NCBI RefSeq assembly: GCF_007896435.1
Contig: NZ_VCBL01000001.1
Location: 2,107,078-2,171,077, forward strand
Source: Rummeliibacillus suwonensis
GTDB taxonomy: Bacteria; Bacillota; Bacilli; Bacillales_A; Planococcaceae
Length of the DNA: 64,000 nucleotides
Reading direction: 5' to 3'
The number at the start of each line of letters is the position of its first letter. Positions within the stretch are counted from its first letter, which is position 1. Both the position numbers and the translations under genes were made by a program. The notes beneath the pieces were generated by a model. It saw only the letters and a list, made by a program, of their open reading frames with translations. It was not told the DNA's origin and ran no database searches. Shown piece by piece: positions 1-9,072 of the stretch.

Positions 1-1481
1 GCTTTTTTAGACTTAAAGAGTATGAGTGTTTGCTTTTCTTCTTCGAGTAAATCCTCAACTTTTTGAACTTTTTCTATTTGCTTTAAATGATGCAAAATGA
101 TTTTCATAACCTCTTCATAATCAAATGGTGATGATACTGAAAAAGACTGATAGTTTTGAATGCCTAAACTTCCCGCCATATAGCTGAAATCTTTATTGAT
201 TGATAGGGTTGCGGATGAAAAAACATATGGAATCCTTTTTGAAAATACTTTTTCTTCTAGGACCTCCGTGATAAGACGCGGCATAATCACTAGTGTTTCT
301 TCTCCATCTGTTTCTTCCAACCAGTCGACAGCGTCACCCTGCGCTATGAAAATTCGCATCGCAGCCTCATACTGTTCTAAAAACTCTTCTGCCATGCGTA
401 ATTCATATTCTGGAATAACATATAATTCTGATTCAAACACAAATTCCTCTAGTAATATTTCAACAGTTTCAATAACCTTTTTCCCTAACTTTAACAGCAA
501 AGCAGACTTTTTGATTCGTTTCCGTTCTTCATCTGAATCAATAACATCTTCTCGTAACTGTTCAAAGAACAATTCATGACCATCTTGTAATTGTTCCATT
601 GTGTACAATGTTTTTTCTCTTAAACCATCCACCATTAAATGATCAAGTAATTGTACAATCGTATAATCCTGAACTTTATAGGTCATTGCTTTTTGTGCCG
701 CATACTCCAGTAAATGCCCTTCGTCTAAGACGATCATTGATACCTCTGGAAGCAATGCTAATTGGCCCTCACGTATACGGGATTCTTTTGTAGAAATATG
801 CTCCATTAAAAAGTCCTGCGAGCAAATGATGAGATCCGTTGATTCACGATAATGGGCACGGTGAAGCGTTTGCCCACAACGATTTCTTAAATTGCAGACT
901 GAACATTGTTGAATGGAGTTGTAATTGACTAAGTTCCATTCTTCATCACTAATATTGGGATAATCACTGTGTTGACCATATAATTCTAAGGAACCTTGTC
1001 CAAATACGCCATCTGGAATTGTTTCTGCTATATCATCTAAAAATTCCCCATCAGCGAATTTTTCGGCTTCCTCATAACGCTTTAAACATAAATATTGATC
1101 ACGTGATTTCGCTAGTCGAACATCAATCTTCAAATCTAGAAATTGTTGCAGTTTATAAATATCGCCCCCCTCTTTAACGAGCTGATCGATGAGTGCTTCA
1201 TCTGCACATGCTATTAATGCAGGTTTTCCTGTATAACGAGCATACGCAATCGCTGGTAAAAGATATGCGATAGTTTTTCCTGTACCCACACCTGCTTCAG
1301 CAAAAAGGATGGATTTTTCTCGTAATACTTTTTCAATCTGATAGGCCATGAAAATTTGTTCATCACGACATTCTAGCCCTTTTTCAGGTAGTTCATCGTA
1401 TAAAATATCGCCAATCCAGTCTCCCAATGAGTCAAAGAAAGACTTATCTTTGGATAAGGCAAATGGTATTGATTGTCTCAT
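1..1481 (-). CDS. ypvA: YpvA-type Fe-S DEAD/DEAH helicase (DinG/XPD-like), C-terminus outside the window
   Basis: The reading frame runs off the left edge, so only about 493 N-terminal residues are visible. It is a superfamily 2 helicase of the XPD/DinG type, predicted to unwind DNA during repair. Walker A is AEAGVGTGKT near residue 60, the DEAH-type box is LDEGH near residue 245, and four cysteines (one in YLCLKRY, then CSVC and NRCG) form the XPD-type Fe-S signature. No DnaQ exonuclease domain is fused at the N-terminus, unlike the DinG gene at 18-20.8 kb, which fits YpvA rather than DinG. The start is ATG at 1481, preceded by a GAGGGG ribosome binding site. It lies downstream of ypsC as in B. 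subtilis. Confidence in the family is high; the exact substrate is unknown. Confidence 0.88.
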   Translation of the reverse strand, partial: MRQSIPFALSKDKSFFDSLGDWIGDILYDELPEKGLECRDEQIFMAYQIEKVLREKSILFAEAGVGTGKTIAYLLPAIAYARYTGKPALIACADEALIDQLVKEGGDIYKLQQFLDLKIDVRLAKSRDQYLCLKRYEEAEKFADGEFLDDIAETIPDGVFGQGSLELYGQHSDYPNISDEEWNLVNYNSIQQCSVCNLRNRCGQTLHRAHYRESTDLIICSQDFLMEHISTKESRIREGQLALLPEVSMIVLDEGHLLEYAAQKAMTYKVQDYTIVQLLDHLMVDGLREKTLYTMEQLQDGHELFFEQLREDVIDSDEERKRIKKSALLLKLGKKVIETVEILLEEFVFESELYVIPEYELRMAEEFLEQYEAAMRIFIAQGDAVDWLEETDGEETLVIMPRLITEVLEEKVFSKRIPYVFSSATLSINKDFSYMAGSLGIQNYQSFSVSSPFDYEEVMKIILHHLKQIEKVQKVEDLLEEEKQTLILFKSKK

Positions 1482-1560
1482 TCAAATTCCCCTCTTCTTG
1501 TACAGACAACGAAACGGAAGGGGTCACCCCCTCCCGTCTAAACATATTCAAAAAAACAGA

Positions 1561-1578
1561 GTCTATAATATTATAGAC
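1561..1578. promoter_or_regulatory. Perfect 18-bp palindrome upstream of ypvA
   Basis: Two 9-bp arms (GTCTATAAT and its complement) meet without a spacer in the ypsC-ypvA gap. Both strands contain a TATAAT -10-like hexamer. It could be an operator overlapping a ypvA promoter. I found no convincing -35, so a chance AT-rich palindrome is also possible. Confidence 0.35.
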
Positions 1579-1630
1579 AAATATCCATCATTATAAAATA
1601 TGATTTTAAAATTTTAAATAGTAATTTATT

Positions 1631-2782
1631 TTAGGATTCATCTTGTGTTTGTTTTGGTGTACGTTTTCCCCAGAATTGATAATAATCTGTTTTGATAAAT
1701 CCATTAAATAGTTTGCGTTTTTTGGTTGCTTTTTTACCATACAGCGCTTCAAAGTTTTCCATGGAAGATAGCATATATACTGACCAAGACGGATATTGAC
1801 TCATCATATGTCCCATGTCACGAATCATCTTCTCCAATACCTCTTTATCACCAATACGTTCTCCATACGGTGGATTACCGATCATTACGCCATCTGTCAG
1901 ATGTGTAGTGAAATCTGTTACTTGCATTTGTTTCCAAGAAATTAAATCTGAGAATCCGGCTTCCCGAGCATTCGTTTTAGCGATTTCTACCATACGATGA
2001 TCAATATCTGAACCAAAGATTTGGAGAGGTTGGTCATATTTCGCTATATCCTCTACTTCCAGACGTACTTCATCCCAAATTTTTTGTTTCATCCAAGGCC
2101 ATTCTTCACTGATAAAATCACGATTATAACCGGGAGCTATGTTTTGTCCAATCATGGCCGCTTCTAATGCGATTGTCCCAGAACCGCAGAAAGGATCCAC
2201 AAATGGTCGATTGGGATGCCATTTAGAAATATATACAAGGGCAGCAGCCAATGTTTCTTTTAACGGTGCTTCACCCTGATTAATTCGATATCCACGCTTA
2301 TGCAATCCTGCACCACTTGTATCGATCGTCAGTGTCGCTTCATCCTTTAAAATAGAAACTTCAATTTTATATTTTGCACCTGTTTCCTCTAAAAAACCAA
2401 GTCGTTTATAATAATATTTCATTCGCTCTACAATAGCCTTTTTCGTAATGGCTTGACAATCTGGAACACTGAATAATTTTGATTTCACTGATTTTCCGGA
2501 TACCGGAAATTCCGCATCCACTGGTAAGTACTTTTCCCATTCAATGGCTCTTACACCTTCGAATAATTGTTCAAATGTCTTTGCCGGAAATTTACCTACA
2601 ACAATTTTTACCCGATCTGCTACACGTAGCCACAGATTTGTTTTCGCTATATCCTTTTCGTCACCTTCAAAATATACTTTGCCGTTTTCGGTTCGCGTTG
2701 TATAGCCCAAAACTTTTAACTCATCAGCGACAATGGATTCTAATCCCATCGCTGCGGTTGCCACCAATTGATAGTTTGTCAT
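1631..2782 (-). CDS. ypsC: THUMP-domain class I RNA N2-guanosine methyltransferase (RlmL/YpsC family)
   Basis: This 383-residue protein matches YpsC in length and context. An N-terminal THUMP RNA-binding region (about residues 5-155) is followed by a Rossmann methyltransferase domain. The S-adenosylmethionine loop is DPFCGSGTIALEA (about 195-207) and the catalytic motif is GNPPYGER (about 303-310), typical of N2-guanine methylation of rRNA. It acts in the cytoplasm on 23S rRNA or its assembly intermediates (family knowledge). The ATG follows AAGGG by 10 nt and lies 2 nt after the stop of the upstream PAS-GGDEF-EAL gene, so the two are probably co-transcribed and translationally coupled. In B. 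subtilis ypsC directly follows rnpB; here an extra gene sits between them. Confidence 0.9.
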   Translation of the reverse strand: MTNYQLVATAAMGLESIVADELKVLGYTTRTENGKVYFEGDEKDIAKTNLWLRVADRVKIVVGKFPAKTFEQLFEGVRAIEWEKYLPVDAEFPVSGKSVKSKLFSVPDCQAITKKAIVERMKYYYKRLGFLEETGAKYKIEVSILKDEATLTIDTSGAGLHKRGYRINQGEAPLKETLAAALVYISKWHPNRPFVDPFCGSGTIALEAAMIGQNIAPGYNRDFISEEWPWMKQKIWDEVRLEVEDIAKYDQPLQIFGSDIDHRMVEIAKTNAREAGFSDLISWKQMQVTDFTTHLTDGVMIGNPPYGERIGDKEVLEKMIRDMGHMMSQYPSWSVYMLSSMENFEALYGKKATKKRKLFNGFIKTDYYQFWGKRTPKQTQDES

Positions 2783-2784
2783 AC

Positions 2785-4521
2785 TTATTTCCCTTCTAAT
2801 TCTAATTCCCAGAATTCTAAGAATTCCATCAGCTTATTTAATGGGAGAGGTTTTGAATAATAATATCCTTGAATCATATCACAATCCAATTTATTGAGCA
2901 ATTTGACTTGCTCCCGCTGCTCCACGCCCTCTGCAATCACCTTCATTTGTAAGCGGTGCGCCATTTGAATAATGGCATCAACAACTGCTTGTTTATCGTT
3001 CAATGAACAAATCTGTTGAATAAAACTTCTGTCAATTTTCAAATAGTCTAATGGAAATTGTACTAAATAACTGAGTGATGAATAACCTGTCCCAAAATCA
3101 TCAATTGATAGTTTAAATCCCATTTGCTTTAGCTTGATTAATTTCCGAATGGTTTCTCTTTCATTTTCCATAATAGTCCGTTCAGTTAATTCTAATTCAA
3201 ATTGTCTTGCTGGTAAGTTATTTTTCTCTAATATTTGTTCTACTGAACGGATAAAGTTTCGCTGATGAAAATGGATACTAGAGATATTTATGGCAATCGG
3301 CATCGCTTTATACCCTTTGCTTGCCATTATTTGAGCATCTAAACAGGCACGTTCAATAATACATTCACTGATAGGGATGATCAGTCCCGTTTCTTCCGCA
3401 TAGGGGATAAACTCCGCTGGTGAAACATTTCCGAGCTTGTCATTATTCCACCTTACAAGTGCTTCGACTCCAATGATTTGATATTTTTTTAGATCCACTT
3501 TTGGTTGGTAATAGAGTTCAAAACTGTTATTTTTAATAACCTTTCTTAACTCATTGTCCAAAAGTAACGCACGTTTAGCATCGGTCTTTAGCTCATCAAA
3601 ATAAAATGCGAATTGATTTTTCCCATTTTCCTTTGCATAGTACATAGCTTTATCGGCTTTGCTCAACAAGATCTCCGTTTCATCGCCATCATGTGGATAG
3701 AGGCTGATCCCGATACTAGCAGAAATATATACTTTTTGATCTTCAATGAAGAATGGTTGCTCCAATAATTGAATGATCTTTTCTCCTAAATGTATAGCTT
3801 CACGAGGATGATGTATGTCTACAAATGTGATAACAAATTCATCACCCCCATAACGAGCTAAAATATCCTTGTTTTTTAACAAGGTTTGAATTCGTTTCGT
3901 TACTTCTACTAATAACTGATCTCCAACTCCATGACCTAATGTGCTATTCACTTGTTTAAAACGATCTAAATCTATAAACAAGATTGCATGCTGGTAATTA
4001 TGATTTTTAGAAGAATTCAATAGAACATTCATACGCTCATTATAGGCAAAACGGTTTGAAATGCCAGTAACAGAATCTGTCATTGTACGCCTTTTGAGTT
4101 CACTTTCAACAATCTTTTCCTCTGACAAATCAGAAAATACTCCACAATATCCTAGAGTTTGATGATTATCATCGTGGATTCTAATGATTTTCAACCATTC
4201 TGGGTATATATCCCCTGTTTTTCTTCGATTCCAAATTTCACCTTGCCACTCACCATACTGATCAATATCTCTCCACATTTTCTTGTAAAACGCTATCCCA
4301 TGAACTCCTGACCTTAGTACATCAGGTTTTCTCCCAACTACTTCCTCTTTTTTATATCCTGTAACAAATTCAAAAGCTGGATTTACATCAATAATACGGC
4401 TATTTAGGTCTGTGATCATTACCCCTTCTGAAATTGCTGCAAGAATCTTTGGTGTTATGTATTGACAATTATCAGTTATGTTTTCCTTGTTAAGTATTTC
4501 TTGAAAATCTTTATTATCCAT
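2785..4521 (-). CDS. PAS-GGDEF-EAL cyclic-di-GMP synthase/phosphodiesterase
   Basis: A 578-residue signalling protein with three domains: PAS (about residues 20-135, containing GVMITDLNSRIIDVNPAF), GGDEF (about 150-310) and EAL (about 325-570). The diguanylate cyclase site RYGGDEF is intact. So are the phosphodiesterase residues: EALVRW, the glutamate of ELTERT, DDFGTG, the lysine of LKIDRSF and the EGVE/QGYYYSKPL end. Both activities are therefore possible. No transmembrane helix is seen, so the PAS domain presumably senses an internal cue. An upstream in-frame ATG at 4617 was rejected because it lies inside the 3' end of rnpB. ATG 4521 has a GGGGTGA site. The gene is inserted between rnpB and ypsC, and its likely effector, the PilZ protein DgrA, is at 58.8 kb. 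Confidence 0.9.
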   Translation of the reverse strand: MDNKDFQEILNKENITDNCQYITPKILAAISEGVMITDLNSRIIDVNPAFEFVTGYKKEEVVGRKPDVLRSGVHGIAFYKKMWRDIDQYGEWQGEIWNRRKTGDIYPEWLKIIRIHDDNHQTLGYCGVFSDLSEEKIVESELKRRTMTDSVTGISNRFAYNERMNVLLNSSKNHNYQHAILFIDLDRFKQVNSTLGHGVGDQLLVEVTKRIQTLLKNKDILARYGGDEFVITFVDIHHPREAIHLGEKIIQLLEQPFFIEDQKVYISASIGISLYPHDGDETEILLSKADKAMYYAKENGKNQFAFYFDELKTDAKRALLLDNELRKVIKNNSFELYYQPKVDLKKYQIIGVEALVRWNNDKLGNVSPAEFIPYAEETGLIIPISECIIERACLDAQIMASKGYKAMPIAINISSIHFHQRNFIRSVEQILEKNNLPARQFELELTERTIMENERETIRKLIKLKQMGFKLSIDDFGTGYSSLSYLVQFPLDYLKIDRSFIQQICSLNDKQAVVDAIIQMAHRLQMKVIAEGVEQREQVKLLNKLDCDMIQGYYYSKPLPLNKLMEFLEFWELELEGK

Positions 4522-4540
4522 CGTATTTATCACCCCATTT

Positions 4541-4577
4541 CTAAAAGAAAAGCTCTCCAAAAAACTCTGGAGAGCTT
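4541..4577 (-). terminator. Intrinsic terminator of rnpB
   Basis: Perfect arms AAGCTCTCCA/TGGAGAGCTT enclose an 8-nt loop and are followed on the minus strand by TTCTTTTAG. It lies just after the RNase P RNA 3' end and before the PAS-GGDEF-EAL start, so that gene needs readthrough or its own promoter. Confidence 0.85.
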
Positions 4578-4593
4578 GTCTAATCATGTTGAG

Positions 4594-5001
4594 CATCATT
4601 AAAAGATCATAAGCCATGTTTTGTGCCCAAGTACTATAACGGCTTTCACCTCGTACAATTGGGTAGTAATCATCTATCTACAAAAGTTTTATACTTTTGT
4701 CTCTCCATCCATTCATTTCCTTCAGGAGAGCGCCCCTACCATAATTTGGGTTGCTCACTCGCGGGGTTTACCTCGTTCCACCTGATACGTTTCCGTAACA
4801 GCTTCGTCACTGTGGCACTTTCAGAGAGTTTCAACCATATCCATATGGACTTAGGTCTTCCTCTCGCCGTCAGCTATCAAACTGCCTTAGCTTATTTATT
4901 CACTAAGCACGAACACTACGGTCATCTCAGAACCGTGCGAGCATGGACTTTCCTCAACAATGCTTAAGCATTGCAGCGATTACTCGTTCTTTCATGATGA
5001 T
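4594..5001 (-). ncRNA. rnpB: RNase P RNA, Bacillus (B) type
   Basis: This is the catalytic RNA of RNase P, which removes tRNA 5' leaders. Minus-strand sequence matches the conserved parts of B. subtilis rnpB in order: GAGTAATCGCTGC, GAGGAAAGTCCATGCTCGCA, GTAGTGTTCGTGC, AAGTGCCACAGTGACGAAGC, GTGGAACGAGGTAAACCCC, GAGTGAGCAACCCAAATT, GTAGATAGATGATTACTACC and GTACGAGGTGA near the 3' end. P1 can be built from CATCATGAAAGA at the 5' end and TCTTTTAATGATG at the 3' end. Predicted length is about 408 nt, close to the B-type norm. The ends come from the promoter, P1 pairing and terminator and may be off by a few bases. Neighbours gpsB and ypsC match B. subtilis. A 114-residue plus-strand frame inside it is not a gene. 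Confidence 0.97.
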
Positions 5002-5007
5002 AGGACA

Positions 5008-5036
5008 ATTATATGCCTAATAATTACTAAATTCAA
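5008..5036 (-). promoter_or_regulatory. SigmaA promoter of rnpB
   Basis: The -35 TTGAAT (5031-5036) and -10 TATAAT (5008-5013) are separated by exactly 17 nt. The start point, predicted 7 nt downstream near 5001, coincides with the beginning of the P1 helix of RNase P RNA. Confidence 0.9.
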
Positions 5037-5105
5037 GAGTTTTATACTCTTTTATAGTGGCATGTGAGAAAAGTGTGAAGTCGTCAAAGAACTTAAAACT
5101 ATATG

Positions 5106-5426
5106 CTAATCATAAAGTTTATCGCCAAATACATGTTTTTCTAAATTGGCAATGCGCTTTAAAATATCAAAGTTTGTGTTGCCAGTATAAGCTGGAGAAG
5201 TCAATTGACGTCTTGATTCTTGCGATGATGTTTGAGATTGAGCAAGCTTCAATTCATTTTTTAAAACATCTATTTCTTGTTGTTTTTCTGCTAATGCTTT
5301 CTCAAAACTTTCATAATCCTGGATGATAATATCTAAAAATTGGTCTACCTCATCTTGGCTATAGCCTCTAATTCCTGTTTTAAAATCTTTATCTAAGATC
5401 GTTTTTGCTGATAATTTAATGTCCAT
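5106..5426 (-). CDS. gpsB: Cell-cycle protein GpsB (DivIVA-like)
   Basis: GpsB is a small cytoplasmic coiled-coil protein that shuttles the class A penicillin-binding protein PonA between side wall and septum. This protein has the DivIVA-type N-terminal signature KLSAKTILDKDFKTGIRGYS followed by EVDQFLDIIIQDYE, then a coiled coil, a variable linker and a C-terminal trimerisation segment (FDILKRIANLEKHVF). About 106 residues. Two in-frame ATGs exist; the second (5426) is preferred because GGAAGGAAG abuts the first. It sits immediately upstream of rnpB as in B. subtilis. Its functional partner ponA lies 5 kb away on the other strand. Confidence 0.93.
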   Translation of the reverse strand: MDIKLSAKTILDKDFKTGIRGYSQDEVDQFLDIIIQDYESFEKALAEKQQEIDVLKNELKLAQSQTSSQESRRQLTSPAYTGNTNFDILKRIANLEKHVFGDKLYD

Positions 5427-5461
5427 ATCCATCTTCCTTCCATATAAACGTAGGTTTTATA

Positions 5462-5470
5462 ATTATACCA
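5462..5470 (-). promoter_or_regulatory. Extended -10 promoter of gpsB
   Basis: The minus strand reads TGGTATAAT, an extended -10 (TGN-TATAAT, hexamer at 5462-5467) about 35 nt before the gpsB start. No good -35 is visible, as is usual for extended -10 promoters. Confidence 0.5.
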
Positions 5471-5523
5471 CATTTCACATAAAACTATCGTACTCTCTTC
5501 CAATGTTTAGCAAATTTCTCTTG

Positions 5524-6789
5524 CTATTTCCCCGGAAATAATCGTTTTTTTTCATTTCGAAATTTTCTCTTTTCAATTTCTCTTAATTTTTTAGATTTCA
5601 AATCAGATTTCCACAATGTACTATTTTTTACCAATTGATAAGCTTGGTGAGTATAATAAATAGCTTGCTCATAATTTTGATGACGATGTTCATCGATTTT
5701 AGCTAATTCAATCAGAGCAATGATTTGCTGTCGTTCATCAATGAAAGAAATCGCATTTTTAAACGACTGATAGGCCTGCTCAAAAGATTGCTGTTTCTTT
5801 TGTTGAAATGCCAAATGATAATAAGCATAACCTGTTTCACTGTTATTATATTGCTTTGTCACATTTTTTAATAGTTCGCTGCTTTTTTCAATATCAGATA
5901 AATCACCATACCATTTTCCAATGTTCGTATAAGTTGTGGCGGATTCTCCTTGAATACCTTCACATAGTAATTTGGTTGCTTGTATATAAAGCGTTATTAA
6001 TGACAATAGATCATATTCGTTATGCTCTAATACTTTTAGCAATGACTCTGGATCACCATTTTTTACAGCATCTAAATAAATGACTGGAGCAAGATAACCA
6101 GGTATATCACCCTCTCGATGGAAACCTAACTTTTCTTCTTCCACCTGTGATAGTTTCATTCGAGATAAATCATTTTTCCAGATCCTTTTGGAACCATGAA
6201 GTAAATCAATTTGCTTTTGTTCTGGTAGTTTCGGTAAATCTTTTCTATGCAGAGTAAAACGTGTTTGTAATTGTGGCCAATCAAAACTTTTTCCATTATA
6301 GGTGACAATTGTTTTATGTTCTTGCCACAATTTTGATTCCCATAAAAAGGCCACTTCATGGCTTGGGTCTGCTAATACATATTGCTTTAAAACAAACCTA
6401 TTATGATCTCGATCGGCTTCTAAAATACCATTTAAAAAGATCTGTGTTCCTACACCCTTTAATCCGGTCGTTTCCGTATCGTAAAAAACTAAATTCTTAT
6501 CATCTGTTAACGCTAACGGATGCTTTTGATCTGTACACTTCCATAATTGAAATGCATGATAAAGTTCGCCCAATTGAAAATTACCATGTTGATAATGAAA
6601 GGAATAATGCTTTTCCAGTAAAAATACTACACCAAAATCGTTATCGATCCTTTTCAACCCAGCTTCTTCCCATTGGTCTGCATATATTGGCACATTAGGT
6701 TTTTTAAATATTGTTTTTGATGGCTGCTCTGTTTTAGGCGCTTTTTTAAGCATTTTTTTCATTTGAAGAATTTTATTTTCATATGACAT
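5524..6789 (-). CDS. mrfB: MrfB-type DnaQ-like exonuclease with TPR region
   Basis: This 421-residue protein corresponds to B. subtilis YprB, renamed MrfB, the nuclease partner of the helicase MrfA in mitomycin C adduct repair. An RNase H-like 3'-5' exonuclease domain spans about residues 95-265: LVFYDTETTGLKG carries the first acidic pair, TIVTYNGKSFDWPQL the middle aspartate and EHNEYDLLSL the last. A tetratricopeptide-like helical region follows (about 275-400), with repeats around GYAYYHLAFQQKKQQSFEQAY, and the end is basic. The ATG directly follows the mrfA stop (TAAATG), so the two are an operon and their products act together. The function is taken from published family knowledge. Confidence 0.9.
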   Translation of the reverse strand: MSYENKILQMKKMLKKAPKTEQPSKTIFKKPNVPIYADQWEEAGLKRIDNDFGVVFLLEKHYSFHYQHGNFQLGELYHAFQLWKCTDQKHPLALTDDKNLVFYDTETTGLKGVGTQIFLNGILEADRDHNRFVLKQYVLADPSHEVAFLWESKLWQEHKTIVTYNGKSFDWPQLQTRFTLHRKDLPKLPEQKQIDLLHGSKRIWKNDLSRMKLSQVEEEKLGFHREGDIPGYLAPVIYLDAVKNGDPESLLKVLEHNEYDLLSLITLYIQATKLLCEGIQGESATTYTNIGKWYGDLSDIEKSSELLKNVTKQYNNSETGYAYYHLAFQQKKQQSFEQAYQSFKNAISFIDERQQIIALIELAKIDEHRHQNYEQAIYYTHQAYQLVKNSTLWKSDLKSKKLREIEKRKFRNEKKRLFPGK

Positions 6790-9072
6790 TTAATCATCCA
6801 ACTCTGTTAATAATATTGATTTTAAGAAAGTTAAAACTTGTCTTTTTCCTTCGCCATTTAAATCTTGTGCACCAATACATGAAGGGCATCCGTTTTGACA
6901 CGGGCAACTTGCAACATGATTGTACACGTGTTGAAGTAGATCCTCCCATAAATCATAAACACGTTCGCTCAAGCCGATGCCCCCTGGGTAGCGGTCATAT
7001 ACAAAAAAGGTTGACTTTTCTGAGTGAGTCGCTTTTACTTGTGGCACAACATGAACATCACTACGATCACTTTGAATGAATAATGGTATAAAACTGTTCA
7101 TGGCATAAGCAACTCCTGTCATAGCCCCTGTTAAATCATCTTCTTTCCAATTTTCTGGCTGGTCGAAAGACAGCCAAGTGCCACTTGTATGTAGTTCTTC
7201 GGGTGGTAAATGAATAGGTCCACTTCCTATATTATCATGCGTTCCAAAGCGGATTTTTTTAAAAACCGTTGTGCTTGCTAATGTCATAATATCTCCGAAT
7301 GCGACTTCCACATGTCCTATTTGCCTACTTTTATCTTCACTAATGACTTTCAGCTCTACAGCTAAATTTGCATCTGTAAAATAATCTACATCGACTTCAC
7401 GAACATATGCCTTTTTTTCTTCCCAATCTAGCTTTTCAACTTGAAACTGAGTCCCTTGGTGTAAATAGATCGCTTCTTCGTGAAGTAATGTTAGTGCACT
7501 ATAACGATCCATTTCACCGATAACTTTTGTTTGAGCGGGAATAGATTGATCAATAATTACAACATTTTCTTGAGAAGCCGATCGAAGACTTATATCATGT
7601 GCTGGAAAGCTATCACTCATCCAATGCCATTTATCAGATGTTTTGATGAGCACACCTTCTTCTTGTAAATATTCTAACAAATCTTGTATGTCAAATTCGC
7701 CATACGTATCATCTGTTGTGAATGGTAATTCAAAAGCGGCGCATTTTAAATGATCCATTAGAATTAACATATTCTCCGGATACACTCTTGCTTCTTCAGG
7801 TGAGCTTTCAAAAAGATATTGTGGATGCTTAATAATATATTGATCTAACGCAGTAGATTGTGCAACATAAATAACTAGAGCATCATCCTGTCTTCTACCA
7901 GCCCGTCCTGCCTGTTGCCATGCGCTCGCAATATTACCTGGATACCCTGTCATGATACATGCTTGTAATTGTCCAATATCGACGCCTAATTCTAATGCAT
8001 TGGTCGAAACGACGCATTGTATGGTGCCGTCTCTTAAACCTTTTTCAATGGCACGCCGTTCAGACGGTAAATATCCTCCACGATACCCACGAATTGTTTC
8101 ATCCTGAATTTTCTTCACTGTCAAGGACTTCATATAAGTGACAAGCATTTCTACTCTTACTCTACTTTTGGCAAAAATAATTGTTTGGATTCTCGAATTA
8201 TATAATTCTCTTGCCAAATCGCGTACTTCTAATATGGCACTTCTTCTCACGCCAAAAGTCGGGTGGATTATTGGTGGATTGTAAAACAAAAATGTTTTCT
8301 TTCCAGTTGGTGCGCCATTTTGAGCGATTAATTGGTGCTCTGTATTGGTTAGATTTTCTGCCAATTCTTTTGGGTTTTTTATCGTAGCCGATGTACAGAT
8401 AAAAACAGGATGGCTTCCATAAAAATGACATATTCTTAAAAGGCGTCTAAGTACATGTGCCACATGTGAACCAAATACCCCTTTATATGTATGCAATTCA
8501 TCTATGACAATATACTGTAAATTTTCAAATAGTGAAACCCATTTTGTGTGGTGTGGCAATATTCCTGAATGCAACATATCCGGGTTCGTCATCACTATAT
8601 GCCCCGCTTTACGAACCTTTTGTCGGATTCCAGGTGCAGTATCCCCATCATATGTATAGCTTAAAATTTCTTCACCACTTTCTTCGATCAACTTATTTAA
8701 ATCACTTTTTTGATCCTGCGCCAGTGCCTTGGTTGGAAACAAATATAATGCTCTTGATGCTCTGTTCTCCAAAATCGCCTGTAAAACGGGCAAATGATAG
8801 CATAGCGATTTACCTGATGCAGTAGGTGTAACTGCAGTAAAAGACTGACCATTCATCGCATATTCAAACGCTTCCCTCTGATGAGAGTATAGTTGATAAA
8901 TCCCTCTCTTTTGTAAAGCTTTTTTAAGAGAAGGATGCAGCTTAGCAGGAAAATCAACTAATTTTGCCTCTTTAGCAGGTAGTGTATGAACGTATTTAAT
9001 CCGGTCTTGCATTTCTGGATTGGCTTGCCATTCTTCTAGTATTTCTTCGATGGTTTTCTTTTTACTGATCAT
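6790..9072 (-). CDS. mrfA: MrfA DEAH-box DNA helicase (mitomycin repair factor A)
   Basis: A 760-residue SF2 helicase matching YprA/MrfA. Motif I is TPTASGKSL (about residue 85), motif II is DELH in YIVIDELHTYKG (about 193), and motif VI is QQAGRAGRR. The C-terminal DUF1998/MZB region ends with the zinc ligands CPCQNGCPSC (about 729-738), the four-cysteine feature required in this family. MrfA translocates 3'-5' on DNA and works with MrfB to excise crosslink or monoadduct damage independently of UvrABC (family knowledge). The start chosen is ATG 9072, 8 nt after AAAGGA; the ATG three codons upstream has no room for a ribosome site. The gene overlaps the end of yppE by 11 nt. Confidence 0.92.
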   Translation of the reverse strand: MISKKKTIEEILEEWQANPEMQDRIKYVHTLPAKEAKLVDFPAKLHPSLKKALQKRGIYQLYSHQREAFEYAMNGQSFTAVTPTASGKSLCYHLPVLQAILENRASRALYLFPTKALAQDQKSDLNKLIEESGEEILSYTYDGDTAPGIRQKVRKAGHIVMTNPDMLHSGILPHHTKWVSLFENLQYIVIDELHTYKGVFGSHVAHVLRRLLRICHFYGSHPVFICTSATIKNPKELAENLTNTEHQLIAQNGAPTGKKTFLFYNPPIIHPTFGVRRSAILEVRDLARELYNSRIQTIIFAKSRVRVEMLVTYMKSLTVKKIQDETIRGYRGGYLPSERRAIEKGLRDGTIQCVVSTNALELGVDIGQLQACIMTGYPGNIASAWQQAGRAGRRQDDALVIYVAQSTALDQYIIKHPQYLFESSPEEARVYPENMLILMDHLKCAAFELPFTTDDTYGEFDIQDLLEYLQEEGVLIKTSDKWHWMSDSFPAHDISLRSASQENVVIIDQSIPAQTKVIGEMDRYSALTLLHEEAIYLHQGTQFQVEKLDWEEKKAYVREVDVDYFTDANLAVELKVISEDKSRQIGHVEVAFGDIMTLASTTVFKKIRFGTHDNIGSGPIHLPPEELHTSGTWLSFDQPENWKEDDLTGAMTGVAYAMNSFIPLFIQSDRSDVHVVPQVKATHSEKSTFFVYDRYPGGIGLSERVYDLWEDLLQHVYNHVASCPCQNGCPSCIGAQDLNGEGKRQVLTFLKSILLTELDD

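Noticed and set aside
4522-4617. N-terminal extension of the PAS-GGDEF-EAL protein to an ATG at 4617
   Set aside because: It lies within the 3' end of rnpB and its terminator, and has no ribosome site. ATG 4521 has GGGGTGA and starts just before the PAS domain.
4623-4967. 114-residue plus-strand open frame
   Set aside because: It lies inside RNase P RNA, whose conserved sequence explains the region.
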